Shown here piece after piece: positions 20,132 to 30,302 of a DNA stretch of 64,000 nt. The translations under genes and the position numbers were made by a program. Below the pieces are notes generated by a model, which saw only the letters and a list, made by a program, of their open reading frames with translations, did no database searches and was not told the DNA's origin. Within the stretch, counting starts at the first letter, position 1. Every line of letters begins with the position of its first letter. Source of the stretch: Phaeodactylum tricornutum CCAP 1055/1 (lineage: Eukaryota; Bacillariophyta; Bacillariophyceae; Surirellales; Neidiaceae); assembly GCF_000150955.2 (NCBI RefSeq), contig NC_011685.1, positions 620,001 through 684,000 of the forward strand. The letters are read 5' to 3'.

Positions 20132-21649
20132 TTATCGCTTTGCACTACCAATTAAAGTTGGTGCGGGCCAATTGCGTCCGGGCCCAGCAAGGTCAGTCAT
20201 GTCTTGATTATATCGCGTGGGGTGCAGTATGAGTTTCCAAACTAGGGAATACCGGGGTCGTAGGCCAGCGGCGCTCATTGGGGCGACTACCGTGTGGGTG
20301 ACGTCCTGATCCATGAACACTATGCGACCCGGTTTGGGCTGGATATCACAAGCACTTTCCGTCGCGTAGTCCAAAAATCTTGTCGGAGCGCCCCAGGCAT
20401 CGTAGTCCCACTCGTCGTTTAGATAGACAAGGCAACTGATAAATCGGGGCTTGCCTGGTGTTCGATTGGGGTAACGGCCATAGACATCGGCCCATGGCGA
20501 TTGTGGTACCAAATTAGGATCGGCGTCAATGTGATATTTAAACGAGTGACCGTGAATGGGAGCGTTGGCTGTCAATGGCGAGACCGACGAACCCAAGACC
20601 GCCTCGGGCAATCGCGCTATCCTCATGTGCGGAAAGAGTGCCGACACGATACTTTCGAACTCTTCGATCGCCTCGTGGTCCTCGAAACAAAGCTCATCAA
20701 TCGCCTCGTCGGTCAGGCCATAGCCTCCTAGACTGTCCGATTCTTCCGCCTCGTCAGTGCTGCCCTGTCCTGCGGGTATATCCATCAATCCACCCCGCAC
20801 CCATCGACTCGGATTCGGTCCGTTAGCAACGTCGTCCCACTTTTCGTCGGAGTTGGTTTCATCCAAAATAAGTTCCAGCAATCGTTGACGTAAATCCCTG
20901 GTCACCAAGCCGTCGAAAACCAGTACGGAACTGGTATCCCAAAATTCCGTTCGTTGGAGGGGATCGCGAACTGTGGCCCCGTCGACCTCAAATTGGTCGG
21001 TTGGTACGACAGTAGTAAGTGGCAAACCGAAGCCTACGTCCCCACCCACGATGTCCGCCAGACCGTACTGATCAATGTCGTTGCTAATAAGCGTTTGCAG
21101 AAGATTTTCCATTTGCATCGAGTCGGATTGCACAACGGACGTGACGTTCTCCGGTTGGATATACAATAAAATCGGTTGCGCATGTCCTTCGGTTGTCCTT
21201 ACGGTTTCGTCCTGCAAAAGTTCATCAATAGCGGCCGTCGCCGCATCAAACAAAAGCACGACACCGTCTTCCGCTACCCAACTGTCGATGGAAAGCAGCA
21301 AAACACGACCAGCAATTCCGGCAAACTGCGACTCGGGGTCTCCGGTCAACGAGGGCAGGAACAGGATCCCGTCACTTTCCAAGTCTTGGTCGATACAGTC
21401 CCGGCATACGGCCGCCAAACGAGGACGCAACGCCTCCCATTCGTCCGGCTCGACTCCAGCGGCAGCCACACCCCGGACTGCTTGTTGCAATGTCAGTCCA
21501 TGACGGAAATCGGACCGCGTTGGTGTCGTTGTTGTACGGAAGAACCGTAGATGTGGATGATTTTGGGTTAGAATCCACCCGGAGCTCAGGCGTACGACGC
21601 CTAGCACAAGCACCGCCACCACGAAGCGTGACGCGGACATGCCAATCAT
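20132..21649 (-). CDS. 2-oxoglutarate/Fe(II)-dependent dioxygenase (prolyl-hydroxylase-like), secretory
   Basis: 505 aa. A hydrophobic signal or anchor opens the protein (FVVAVLVLGVVRLSSGW). The C-terminal 200 residues form the double-stranded beta-helix oxygenase: SFKYHIDADPNL supplies the His-x-Asp iron ligands, FISCLVYLNDEWD is the conserved strand, VTHTVVAP gives the distal His, and LRPRYSLVWKL gives the Arg that binds 2-oxoglutarate. The N-terminal 270 residues are acidic and less clear, perhaps a recognition domain. Start: ATG at 21649; the ATG at 21640 is an alternative. Entry into the secretory route or a plastid is inferred from the signal; the substrate is unknown. Confidence 0.85.
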   Translation of the reverse strand: MIGMSASRFVVAVLVLGVVRLSSGWILTQNHPHLRFFRTTTTPTRSDFRHGLTLQQAVRGVAAAGVEPDEWEALRPRLAAVCRDCIDQDLESDGILFLPSLTGDPESQFAGIAGRVLLLSIDSWVAEDGVVLLFDAATAAIDELLQDETVRTTEGHAQPILLYIQPENVTSVVQSDSMQMENLLQTLISNDIDQYGLADIVGGDVGFGLPLTTVVPTDQFEVDGATVRDPLQRTEFWDTSSVLVFDGLVTRDLRQRLLELILDETNSDEKWDDVANGPNPSRWVRGGLMDIPAGQGSTDEAEESDSLGGYGLTDEAIDELCFEDHEAIEEFESIVSALFPHMRIARLPEAVLGSSVSPLTANAPIHGHSFKYHIDADPNLVPQSPWADVYGRYPNRTPGKPRFISCLVYLNDEWDYDAWGAPTRFLDYATESACDIQPKPGRIVFMDQDVTHTVVAPMSAAGLRPRYSLVWKLILHPTRYNQDMTDLAGPGRNWPAPTLIGSAKR

Positions 21650-22135
21650 CAATCAGACTCTAGAAGCGGATGGGACGATGCGAGATCGTCCTCGACTTTC
21701 GGCCTCCAATAGATGGTTCGTCATGGTCGGTGAGCAGTGAGGCCGACAATTTGCCTGTGAGTAACAGTCAATCTCGCCGTATTCGATACGTAGGTCCATA
21801 TCTACATAGCCCGACATTAGATACAGGACACGATGACAAGCAACGTAAATTCAATTATAGGTACTCAGACATGATACATATCACACCACCATATCTACTA
21901 CCAATTTGTTCTAAGTGTACGTTACGTCTTTTGTGAGTATGAGTACCTAACTGTAATTGCAGCATCCAATCATCAAACCCTACCCTACATCTGGTGTTTC
22001 TGCTTTAGAGTTAGAGTTGGACAGAAAAACGACATCTAACCATGGTCCTGCCGAATACGAATCTGTCGGTGCGCTAGAAATCATACCGGTTCCTTTCCAA
22101 GCATTCTTCCCATATCTCTTCTCGCGACGAGAGGC
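21650..22135. promoter_or_regulatory. Divergent intergenic region, 486 bases
   Basis: Shared 5' flank of the dioxygenase and enoyl-CoA isomerase genes. No distinct motif recognised. Confidence 0.4.
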
Positions 22136-23002
22136 ATGCACTCCAAGCCATCGTCGCCGACGGTTTTCGGTCGCGGCACCGTCCGCACGTGTCTGCGGGG
22201 CAGCCGCAACTCCATTGTGCTGGTCGCCTTGGCGCGCCCTCATGTGAAAAACGCCTTCAACAACGATGTGTACGAAGATTTAATTGAAATTCTCCATTGG
22301 ACATCCCGTGATCCTTCAGTTGCCGCCGTTGTTCTCACCGGCTCTGGATCGTACTTTAGCAGCGGTGCGGATCTCAAAGGCGGTACCTTCGAGCCCGAAC
22401 CGCGGGGACGCCAAACAATCCACAAACCCGCCGGACGCTTCATGATGAGCGTGATTGCTTATCCCAAGATACTGGCCGCAGCCGTCAATGGTCCGGCGGT
22501 AGGGATTGCAACCACAACCTTGATGCATTGTGATTTGGTATATTGTTCGCCAACGGCAACGTTCTGGGCTCCCTTTACCCGGCTGGCGCTCGTACCAGAG
22601 CTCTGCTCTTCAGCGACCTTTATGGCCACCATGGGTCTTTCCAAAGCCAACGAACTTTTATTGATGGGAAAGAAAATTGACGCCCTAACTGCAGTCCAAT
22701 GGAACCTGTGCTCCCAAATCGTGCGTGGCGTGGACGTGTCGGGGGATCCCTTTCATAGGGAAAGTCTGGCCAACAAAATGTGTCGCGAACTGGACGAACG
22801 CCTCTTGTCGTTACCCTCTGGGGAGCGGACAGCGGAATACTTTGTACAAATGGTCAAGGGCTCGCGACGAACACAACTGGAAAAGATTTGTCGGGAGGAA
22901 CTCCACAAACTAGACGAACGGTTCGATACCGGACAAGTGTCCGAGGCCGCGAGTGCGCTGAAAATTGGTTCACAGGCCAAGGCGAACCGAAGTAGGCTAT
23001 AG
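22136..23002 (+). CDS. ECI2: Peroxisomal Δ3,Δ2-enoyl-CoA isomerase (crotonase family)
   Basis: 288 aa of the enoyl-CoA hydratase/isomerase superfamily. VVLTGSGSYFSSGADL and AAVNGPAVGIATTTLMHCD form the two oxyanion-hole segments that hold the CoA thioester. ALVPELCSSATF matches the isomerase-type signature (PE-x-CSS) carrying the single acid/base Glu of ECI enzymes, rather than the two Glu of hydratases. The C-terminus is Ser-Arg-Leu, a canonical PTS1 signal, so the protein should act in peroxisomal beta-oxidation of unsaturated fatty acids, shifting cis-3 double bonds to trans-2. No intron is needed; the ATG at 22136 gives a full-length domain. Confidence 0.9.
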   Translation: MHSKPSSPTVFGRGTVRTCLRGSRNSIVLVALARPHVKNAFNNDVYEDLIEILHWTSRDPSVAAVVLTGSGSYFSSGADLKGGTFEPEPRGRQTIHKPAGRFMMSVIAYPKILAAAVNGPAVGIATTTLMHCDLVYCSPTATFWAPFTRLALVPELCSSATFMATMGLSKANELLLMGKKIDALTAVQWNLCSQIVRGVDVSGDPFHRESLANKMCRELDERLLSLPSGERTAEYFVQMVKGSRRTQLEKICREELHKLDERFDTGQVSEAASALKIGSQAKANRSRL

Positions 23003-23094
23003 CAACACTTCTAAAATGTGCGGCTTGCAGTGTCTACAGTAAAGGAGAAGCGTTCACAGGCACTCCGACAAAAGATGCTTTAACAGTATACATT

Positions 23095-24585
23095 TTACAT
23101 CATCATTTGATCCCTTCGATCCTCATTGGAAACGCGGTCCAGTAAAGCGCCCACACGTTTCTTTACAGTAGTGATCTGTCGTGCAGTCCCTTGAATCAGT
23201 AGCGTTCTCCGTACTTGATCCACGTGCATTTTTGTGCCGGTCGCGCGTTGCATACTAATAATTGTTTGACCACGTCGTCCAATGACGATACCCACATGAT
23301 TGCCCAGTTCGATTTCGTCCGTCAGCACTTCCGCGCTGTCCGCAGCGTCTTCGGCCGGCAGACCGGCGGTACTGCCGAGCCGGTTGCGGGCCCAGAACTT
23401 GGTTTGCCGGTCGTTGCTACCCGTTGCCAGCATGTGGCCGGCTGGATGCCACTGCAGATCCCAAATAGCCATGTCGTGGGCGTACGGGATTTTGGCGGCG
23501 GGTTCCTCCGATCCCTTGGCACCCACGTTCCAATAAATCAGCGTACCGTCCATTCCGCCAGACGCAAACACCGTTTCCTGCAACGGGTGCCAAGCGAGAC
23601 TGGTAACTTCCTTGTGGTGTCCTTTGAGCGAGACCAATTCCTTCATGGCGCGAATGTCGTATAGTTTGATTAATTGATCGCGTGATGCCGTCAACAGCCA
23701 GTTGCCGTTGTCGTTCCAGGCCACTTTGGTGACGGTATTTTTGTGTCCGTAGAGCGTACTCAGGCAGCTACCCGCCCGAGGGTCCCACAATTTGACGAGA
23801 TTGTCCTTGGATCCAGAGGCAATGACCGAGGACCGTGGATGCCAAGCAACCGTTTTGACGTCCCATCCATGCCCCTCCAGAGTCCGCTCTTCGCTGTGTG
23901 AGGCCCAGTCCCATACGCGCACGGCGGCGTCGTCACCACAGCTCACAAATTTCGTGTCCGAGGGAGAAATGGAAAGGCCGTGAATGGGTTGCTTGTTGTG
24001 ACTGTCGATGGACTGTACGGGAGCGATGCTAGGACTCCAGTATTTGATGTTGCCGCTGGCGTCCGAGGTGAGCAGGTAGTTCCGGTTGTGTGACCAGGCC
24101 ATGCTTCGGAAGGAAGCGTCGTGTGCGCTCATGATAAGTTCAAAGCTGAAGGTGATGCCGTCCCAGAGAGTGAACTCCCCTTCTTGATTTCCTGTCAATA
24201 GCCTTCGACCTCCCGGAGTCCAACTGAGGCACATGACTGGCGTCGAGTTTTTGGCCCTCGTCACGTGAGCCATGTACGTGAGGTAGCACTCGGAGGGAAT
24301 GGGCGCCGCCACGGAGGCCAGCGGCATACCCATAAGTCGCATATACGACGAGTGTGGCTGCAAGTACAGCGCCGAGTGTCGAGTGTGGTGACTCCGACAG
24401 GCTTTACGGTAGAGACGGTTCTGCAAATCCAAAATGGCGGGGCCGTGGTAGTCGACGCAGCGTCGGATCAAGTTGCGTTCAGCGGCTTCTTGCTCCAAAT
24501 CGTCCGCCGACATGCCCCCAGCGCCGCCGCCTCCACCAGCGTTGGAGACTTTGGGACGAGCATTATTCGGGGAGTAGTGCGACAT
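23095..24585 (-). CDS. PFS2: WDR33/Pfs2-type polyadenylation factor with C-terminal KH domain
   Basis: A 496-aa subunit of the cleavage and polyadenylation specificity factor. The N-terminal part has the family's NLIRRCVDYHGPAI and YLQPHSSYMRLM segments, followed by about seven WD40 blades from residue 100 to 410 (for example LSWTPGGRRLLTGNQEGEF, KLWDPRAGSCLSTLYGHK, LQWHPAGHMLATGSNDR). WDR33/Pfs2 recognises the AAUAAA signal with CPSF30. Unusually, a KH RNA-binding domain follows the propeller: IELGNHVGIVIGRRGQTI has the GRRG loop, then MHVDQVRRTLLIQG. The ATG at 24585 (MSHYSP) is preferred; the frame is open to 24750 without another ATG. Confidence 0.9.
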   Translation of the reverse strand: MSHYSPNNARPKVSNAGGGGGAGGMSADDLEQEAAERNLIRRCVDYHGPAILDLQNRLYRKACRSHHTRHSALYLQPHSSYMRLMGMPLASVAAPIPSECYLTYMAHVTRAKNSTPVMCLSWTPGGRRLLTGNQEGEFTLWDGITFSFELIMSAHDASFRSMAWSHNRNYLLTSDASGNIKYWSPSIAPVQSIDSHNKQPIHGLSISPSDTKFVSCGDDAAVRVWDWASHSEERTLEGHGWDVKTVAWHPRSSVIASGSKDNLVKLWDPRAGSCLSTLYGHKNTVTKVAWNDNGNWLLTASRDQLIKLYDIRAMKELVSLKGHHKEVTSLAWHPLQETVFASGGMDGTLIYWNVGAKGSEEPAAKIPYAHDMAIWDLQWHPAGHMLATGSNDRQTKFWARNRLGSTAGLPAEDAADSAEVLTDEIELGNHVGIVIGRRGQTIISMQRATGTKMHVDQVRRTLLIQGTARQITTVKKRVGALLDRVSNEDRRDQMMM

Positions 24586-25429
24586 GCAGGCTGGGGCTAC
24601 AATAAATTTGGGTGGATTGATGAGACGCTTACAGTTAAAAAAACACAAATCCACCGGATCGGCCAATGGACTTTTTGTTACTCTGTGAATCGCCGTCGAA
24701 ATCCAAAATGGGTCGGGACAGACCCCACTCACACTCACAGTCAAACCCACGATAACTCACAGCATCTACCGGGTTTCCGTCTGCTCGTGCGTCGCCCGGA
24801 AGGGAGAACCAACTTTCGATGGATGCATCGATCAAACTTTACGGCTTATGTCCACGTAATGTAAACGCCAGCCACAAGATTTCTGTCATTGGAGATGAAA
24901 ACACAGGAGATAAAAAAGTCTTTGGTTAGTGGATAAGTCTTCTTTCCTATAAAGCTCACAGTGAACAATCGAAAACATAGCTTGACAGTTGATGTTTGTC
25001 GCGAGCCAAAGACTTTCTTGTTATGGTACTCTCTACCAGAGATAGGGTTGTGGAGAAGGCTTTCCTGTGCAATCTCTCGTTAACACACGGTATTAAAAAT
25101 GTTGGTCAGGGTGGAGGGCAGCCCTAATGAAATATTTCTATCCAATAAGATTGGTCATTTTCATTCCTCTGTCATTACGATGATCGAAATGCTTATTGCA
25201 TTTTAAAAAAGGTAATAAGTATCTTCAAGAACTAGTAAGTTCAGTCAATGTGTAGAGACAAACCTAAGTCGATGGAGTACCATAAATATCTTTGCATGAA
25301 CAATTCGACAGTCTCACTGTCAGCACCGTCTCCATCGACAAATTATGTTCCAGCTCACGACAATACGGGATCTGAAAATGACCTTCGGGGTCAAAGAGGG
25401 CAAAACAGTTGGAAGTGACAGATAGCAAA
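24586..25429. promoter_or_regulatory. Divergent intergenic region, 844 bases
   Basis: Between the Pfs2-like gene and the glycosyltransferase-like gene. AT-rich at 25080-25300. No coding or RNA feature supported. Confidence 0.4.
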
Positions 25430-27196
25430 ATGGCAAATGCCCTTTTCCCTCATCACTTGGACAACGCCTACCGTGGACGCCCTGAGAAACTTCCTCTCCT
25501 GCATATATCGACTTCTTCAGGTTGTAAAATGCTCCTGTCCAAAGAAGCGCGTGACCACGACAAGGACGACGGTCACAGGCGTTGGTACCATCAAATTTCT
25601 TCGCTGGTGTCCTGTCGTTTCCAGTCATTTTCTAAATTGGCATCCTCGGACGAGCTCACTATCATGTACACTCACTGCGAAGGAGATTTTGCGGACCACA
25701 GGAGAGTGTCGAATAGAAAATTGCCGGTAGTAGTATCCATGGCTTGCGTGGTAGCATCGGCATTGCTGCTTCTTGTCCTACTACCAATGGCAAGTAACCA
25801 ATCACCGGTTAACGAACCCGACGCGACTTGGCCAAAGTTACCACAGCCGCGTCGTCTGGCAAGCAACAACAAGCCCCGGATTCTTTACATCATCACCACG
25901 CTCGCCGAATATAATTCCGGAACCCGCAGTACCGTGCGTGGATCTGATCGACTCCAAGAAACGCTCATTCCCGTTGTTTCTGAAGGGGTCCGTTCTATGG
26001 TTGAAGGCGGCTACGATGTTGACGTCTTCTTAATCTGTCACTTTACCTTGCTTCCCGAACGCAAGGCTTTGGTTCAACGAGCTTTGCCGCCTGGCGTAGG
26101 CCTCGACGTTTGGAACGACGCGACACCGCTGGGATACGATACTGGCAAGAATCCTTTCACCAAGCTTGAAAACCGCACTTTACACTTGGCGCGCCAGCAT
26201 CGTTTCGCCATCAAGGACAGACTTTTGGAGTATGATGTTTTTGTGAACTTTGAAGATGATATGGTGATTAAGTCAAGTCATGTGGATCATTTCGTCAAGG
26301 TCACCAAAGAACTGCTTCGGCTTCGGGAATTGGCTCCGGACGATGTTCCCAAGGGAACCTCCGGGGCAGATGCGAGCAAAATGTTTTATGGAGAAATGAC
26401 AAAGGGTCAATTGAAGCGGATGATCCCCGGTTTCATTCGTGTGGAAGCGTTGCTAGACGAGGACGAGTACGGAGCACAAAAGGACACCGGTCCGGTACCT
26501 ATCGATATGGACTTTGGCGGACCAGCCGGAATGCAAAGTATAAACCCTGAGTATTGCTGTCATGTTTCGAAAGAGACTGCCAACCACAAGATCCCAGAAT
26601 CACCAGCCTCTGATAAGCTCATGTTGTGGGAGACCAACATATTCCCTCTTGGAGTTCGAAAGATGCCTCCCTCGAGTTGGATGGACTGGGTGGTTCTTCA
26701 ACGGGGACCGGCACAAAGCAAACTGGACGCAAAGGAAACGATTGGAGACTATTGGGCCAATCGGAACAACGATTACTGGCCGAACAAGGGACGCCCTGCA
26801 CCGCAAGACTTCAAATACATCAATAATCAGGGAGGCTGGATGGCAACTCGTCAACAACTTTGGGAATGGCATTCGGAAATCTGTCCTGGAGGATTCCTAC
26901 CACCGTACGAATCGCCGCACTATCGTTTCGATGGACTGGATATGCGCAATGTGGAATGGTATAGCGGAGGTATGCAGCTCTCGACCGTTCGGCACGCTTG
27001 CAACATGCAGCGGATAATTGCACTTGATCCGGACAACTTTTCGCGATCGCTGGTCTACCACTCGGCCAACAACAAACAAAGACAACTCGCGGATCAAGGG
27101 AAACAGGAGAGTTTTACAAAGGTGAATACGTTGCTGGGGCAGCTGAATACACTAAAGAAGATTGCCGAAAAAGCCATAACTAAGGAATTAGCTTAA
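25430..27196 (+). CDS. Type II membrane protein, glycosyltransferase-like
   Basis: 588 aa from the first ATG (MANALF). A cytosolic N-terminal region of about 100 residues is followed by one transmembrane helix (VVVSMACVVASALLLLVLL). The lumenal domain starts with a Rossmann-like strand (RILYIITTLAEY), has a GYDVDVFLICHFTLLPE segment, and later VFVNFEDDMVI, an acidic cluster like the DxD metal/nucleotide-sugar site of Golgi glycosyltransferases. Further conserved-looking blocks are WMATRQQLWEWH and RFDGLDMRNVEWYSGG, typical of acceptor-side segments. The single-pass Golgi topology and these motifs argue for a glycosyltransferase; family and linkage are not identified. No intron is required. 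Confidence 0.65.
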   Translation: MANALFPHHLDNAYRGRPEKLPLLHISTSSGCKMLLSKEARDHDKDDGHRRWYHQISSLVSCRFQSFSKLASSDELTIMYTHCEGDFADHRRVSNRKLPVVVSMACVVASALLLLVLLPMASNQSPVNEPDATWPKLPQPRRLASNNKPRILYIITTLAEYNSGTRSTVRGSDRLQETLIPVVSEGVRSMVEGGYDVDVFLICHFTLLPERKALVQRALPPGVGLDVWNDATPLGYDTGKNPFTKLENRTLHLARQHRFAIKDRLLEYDVFVNFEDDMVIKSSHVDHFVKVTKELLRLRELAPDDVPKGTSGADASKMFYGEMTKGQLKRMIPGFIRVEALLDEDEYGAQKDTGPVPIDMDFGGPAGMQSINPEYCCHVSKETANHKIPESPASDKLMLWETNIFPLGVRKMPPSSWMDWVVLQRGPAQSKLDAKETIGDYWANRNNDYWPNKGRPAPQDFKYINNQGGWMATRQQLWEWHSEICPGGFLPPYESPHYRFDGLDMRNVEWYSGGMQLSTVRHACNMQRIIALDPDNFSRSLVYHSANNKQRQLADQGKQESFTKVNTLLGQLNTLKKIAEKAITKELA

Positions 27197-27594
27197 GTTT
27201 TGGCTTCCAATACCCACCAAAGGGTTTTTATCGAGAGAAATCAACTCCTCTGCGCCTTCCTTTATATATATATATTATATCAGTAGCTGTTTATGCTGGC
27301 AACAGAATGCATTTGTGATCACAGTCAGCTAAACTGAAGGGACGGTAGGACGAGAGTAGGATAGTGATGGTTGTCTATGGTCCTGCTGTATCGCGGCAAA
27401 AGCAGGTCATGGTCGACGAGGCTTAGACGTTCAGGTCGAGTTGAATTTATTCGTATTAATGTGAGAAAGAAGTGTACTCTTGCTAGAAGCTACCATTGAG
27501 CTCCATTTTCCAAAGATCCGTATACGTGAAACGAGACAGAAGTCCCGCATCACTACGAAAAGATGGCATCCCCTGTCGTCACCTGTTCCGCCAC
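27197..27594. other. Intergenic region, 398 bases
   Basis: Convergent 3' flanks; a TA-repeat stretch is visible at 27264-27282. Nothing else recognised. Confidence 0.4.
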
Positions 27595-28428
27595 CTATGA
27601 CAGTGAAGTATCAGGCGAGGCTGACGCCGTAGCTGCATTCGAAGTATCGAACTCAATCGATTTCATCGCCTTAGGAATCAGCCGCGCTAACCAAACAAGC
27701 CACACTGGTAGCAGGACTAACCGCAACATGAGAGATGTGCCAAAGGCAATCTTGCTGAAGGTTCGCCAATCCGCCAGACGCAAGATTTCGGCTGCGAAAT
27801 CCACTATACAAAATGCTGCTACGACCAACCCAAACGAGGCCCACCTGACACTTAAAAGGCGTTTGGTACTAGACTGGGTAAAAACAGACACAAATAAGAG
27901 TGTTGCAATGCAGTAGAGAAACATCCATTCGATAGTATCGACTCACAGCATCATTCCACGCATCAGCATGTATGCGACTTCCAAAACACGCCAACCAATC
28001 TGATCTCCGCCGTCCGCCGTCCAATCGTCTAGATTGAAATCTTTCGACAGCCATTCAGCCGCATTTGTCCCACCAATGAACATTACAGTTGCTAAGAGCT
28101 CGGAAACGGATCCTCCGATTACCAAAGCAGCCATTGTGGCGTGCACCGCGGGTTGCCGGGACCCGCGGTGGGATTGCATCCAGGCGACCTGGAGAATTGG
28201 ACTGATGAGAGAAAACCAAGCCATGGCGTTCAGAAGGGATGCCACTAGCTCCAAATCGCGATGAGCACTGCGAAATTCCCATTCCGACTGGATGTATTCT
28301 GGATCCAACTGTGTAAACGTCCGGTAGTTAAAGTGGTCACGTTTCCGGAACTTCGAATATAAAACCGTGTCGACGACATTACTGGCCACGAACAGCAGGG
28401 CCGAAAGTGCGGTTGAAACGTCCAGCAT
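27595..28428 (-). CDS. Multi-span membrane protein, spliced, hypothetical
   Basis: Exons 28428-27947 and 27868-27595 give 251 aa. The unspliced frame meets an in-frame TGA at 27945-27943 exactly inside the GTGAGT donor; removing a 78-nt intron (GTGAGT…TCTAG) restores the frame and joins LMRGMML to TKRLLSVRW. Hydrophobic helices are near residues 5-20, 65-85, 95-120 and 175-225 (LVVAAFCIVDFAAEIL, LVLLPVWLVWLARLI). An N-terminal polar loop has FRKRDHFNYRTF. It looks like a four- to five-span membrane protein; I recognise no family. Confidence 0.65.
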
Positions 28429-29051
28429 ATCTTCTTTTTTATTAGCAAACGGGTTCGTAAATGAGCGTAAGTCGATGAAAGGAAATGGTTCACAGTCAAG
28501 TTCTGAAACGAAGAGAACCCGTTACTTCCGCAAGATATTCTACGCAAAACGAGGTGGAATCATGGCATGCAAGATTTCTGTTCTCAGTTACCTAGCTAGA
28601 CTAGCTAGAAAGAGCATGGTACCTGCTCTACTACTTTGCGGCACTGTGCGCGTGTCTAGCACGCGCTGCGGTTTTCTCTCCAGAATCTTTGGCCAAAACC
28701 CTGGGTCAAACCCTACCTCACAGTGGGGTGAAGTGTTCTGCCGTGTGACTGACTGTCAGGTCTGGTTAGGTAGTTTGTCTCTCTCACGTTCCTGTCAATA
28801 AAAGTTCACAATGAAAAGGCCCCGAGAGCAGGAAGCTTGGCAATCTTTATTTGAGCCTTTTTTCTTAACTTTAAAGCCGGCCAACGCGATTGAACTCACA
28901 GTCCTTTGATGAGCATAACAAATACACCTGTTCCACTGTGTTGATTTTTCTGGATTCCGCTTGTCGCGCAGCATCCATAGCCTGTTGGTTGTCCAAATGG
29001 GAGCTTCGCATTCAACAACATTAGATCGATACTCCTTTCATTCACGGTCAG
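28429..29051. other. Intergenic region, 623 bases
   Basis: Lies between two minus-strand genes. A 144-codon plus frame overlapping 28367-28801 antisense to the membrane protein is not supported. No other feature recognised. Confidence 0.4.
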
Positions 29052-29888
29052 TCAGTATTCCACTAGCCGAACTGCTTTATCGTCATCTGTGAAAGATTCT
29101 ATCAGAAACCACCGTTGCAAGAGGCAAACATGCTCGGGATCCATTTGATCCGTAGCAAGGTATGGGTCATCCGGGAATACTGACGCTTGCTGGCAGAGTT
29201 CCCAAATCGTGCGCTCCAAAGTCCACAATCCTTGGTCCGACACTTGTGGATTTCCGCTTGTGCTGCGTAGCTGAGAAGAATTGCGGTAGTCTCTGGCTAC
29301 AAGCCCTGATACGTACGTCAAGTCTTCTCGAAGCTGATTCATGATTTTTCCCGAGTCCTGATCAACTTCCATGGCCGTGCCAATGCTTAGGGACTCTGCA
29401 CTCACTTTGTTGACGCATTGGCGGGATGCCTTGAAATAATTGATATGCTGTTGTATTTCCTCGTGATCGGCAGCAAAAGACTTGACACGGTCAAGTTTTG
29501 TCATTTGCTGATAGATGACTTTGTCAAGAATTACGTTCACCTGTGACAAGTCTTGAAAGCTATGCACAAGCTCTTTTGAATAGTCTTGATGAGGCTTTCC
29601 TCTTTCAAATTCAATGCCATCATCTTCGTCTCCTTTGCCTATCTGCTCCAGCATCCGAGTAGACTCGCAGAGCATCTCATTCCGTGGGAGTACGTCTAAC
29701 TCGCCCAGGATAACGGCATGTAAAGAAATGGATGCTGCTGACGGCTTTGGGGTAGAACCATGTGAGCCTTCGTCGGAAGCGGTTTCTTCGTATAAAGTGC
29801 TATGAAGACGTGTTAGATGTTCCCACTTTTCGGCGTTGCTAGCCCGCAGAGATTCCAAAGTTTGCTCCAGTAGCTCTTTGTCGCTCAT
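29052..29888 (-). CDS. Coiled-coil protein, possibly kinetochore CENP-K-like
   Basis: 278 aa, mostly helical and acidic, without membrane segments. The N-terminus (SDKELLEQTLESLRASNAEK) and middle (ELVHSFQDLSQVNVILDKV; IMNQLREDLTYVSGLVA) are coiled-coil-like. The C-terminus ends LWTLERTIWELCQQ then a loop with DPEHVCLLQRWFLIESF, a short wing. This layout loosely recalls CENP-K (long coiled coil, then a C-terminal motif facing hydrophobic residues), but similarity is weak and rests on shape rather than a signature. It could be any small coiled-coil scaffold. No intron needed. Confidence 0.6.
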   Translation of the reverse strand: MSDKELLEQTLESLRASNAEKWEHLTRLHSTLYEETASDEGSHGSTPKPSAASISLHAVILGELDVLPRNEMLCESTRMLEQIGKGDEDDGIEFERGKPHQDYSKELVHSFQDLSQVNVILDKVIYQQMTKLDRVKSFAADHEEIQQHINYFKASRQCVNKVSAESLSIGTAMEVDQDSGKIMNQLREDLTYVSGLVARDYRNSSQLRSTSGNPQVSDQGLWTLERTIWELCQQASVFPDDPYLATDQMDPEHVCLLQRWFLIESFTDDDKAVRLVEY

Positions 29889-30302
29889 TGCGAAAGAATA
29901 ATCGGGGGCGCGTAGTTAAGTGTGAGAGAGCGACGTGAGATGCGCTGTCTCCTGTTTGAGTCCAGCGTCGAACCATGGCCGTTGTTGTTTTTGTATAGGT
30001 AGATTGTTTCGATCGTGGATCGTCGTGATCAAAAAACTACTCATCTGTCTCACATATTCCAAGCATTTAATAGAAGGTTCTGTCTTACCGCTGAGAGTTC
30101 AAAAGTAATGCTCTGTATCATCGGTCGGTAATCTTACACAGAGTTGTCGTATGACAAAGTGGAATTCTCGAGTCTCACTGTCTCAGTCAGTCAAACCAGA
30201 ATATATGTTGGATTCCAAAGCATGAAACGTATTTCGGCAAAGGATTTCTTCGTGGTTGTGGAACGCTGTAGAAGCGCCTTACATTAATTGAAAAAATGTA
30301 TA
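29889..30302. promoter_or_regulatory. Divergent intergenic region with overlapping upstream ATG
   Basis: Shared 5' flank of the coiled-coil and cysteine synthase genes. An out-of-frame ATG at 30296 lies seven bases before the start of the cysteine synthase frame and overlaps it. Confidence 0.4.

Noticed and set aside
27563-27916. 117-codon plus-strand frame
   Set aside because: Antisense shadow of the second exon and intron of the membrane-protein gene.
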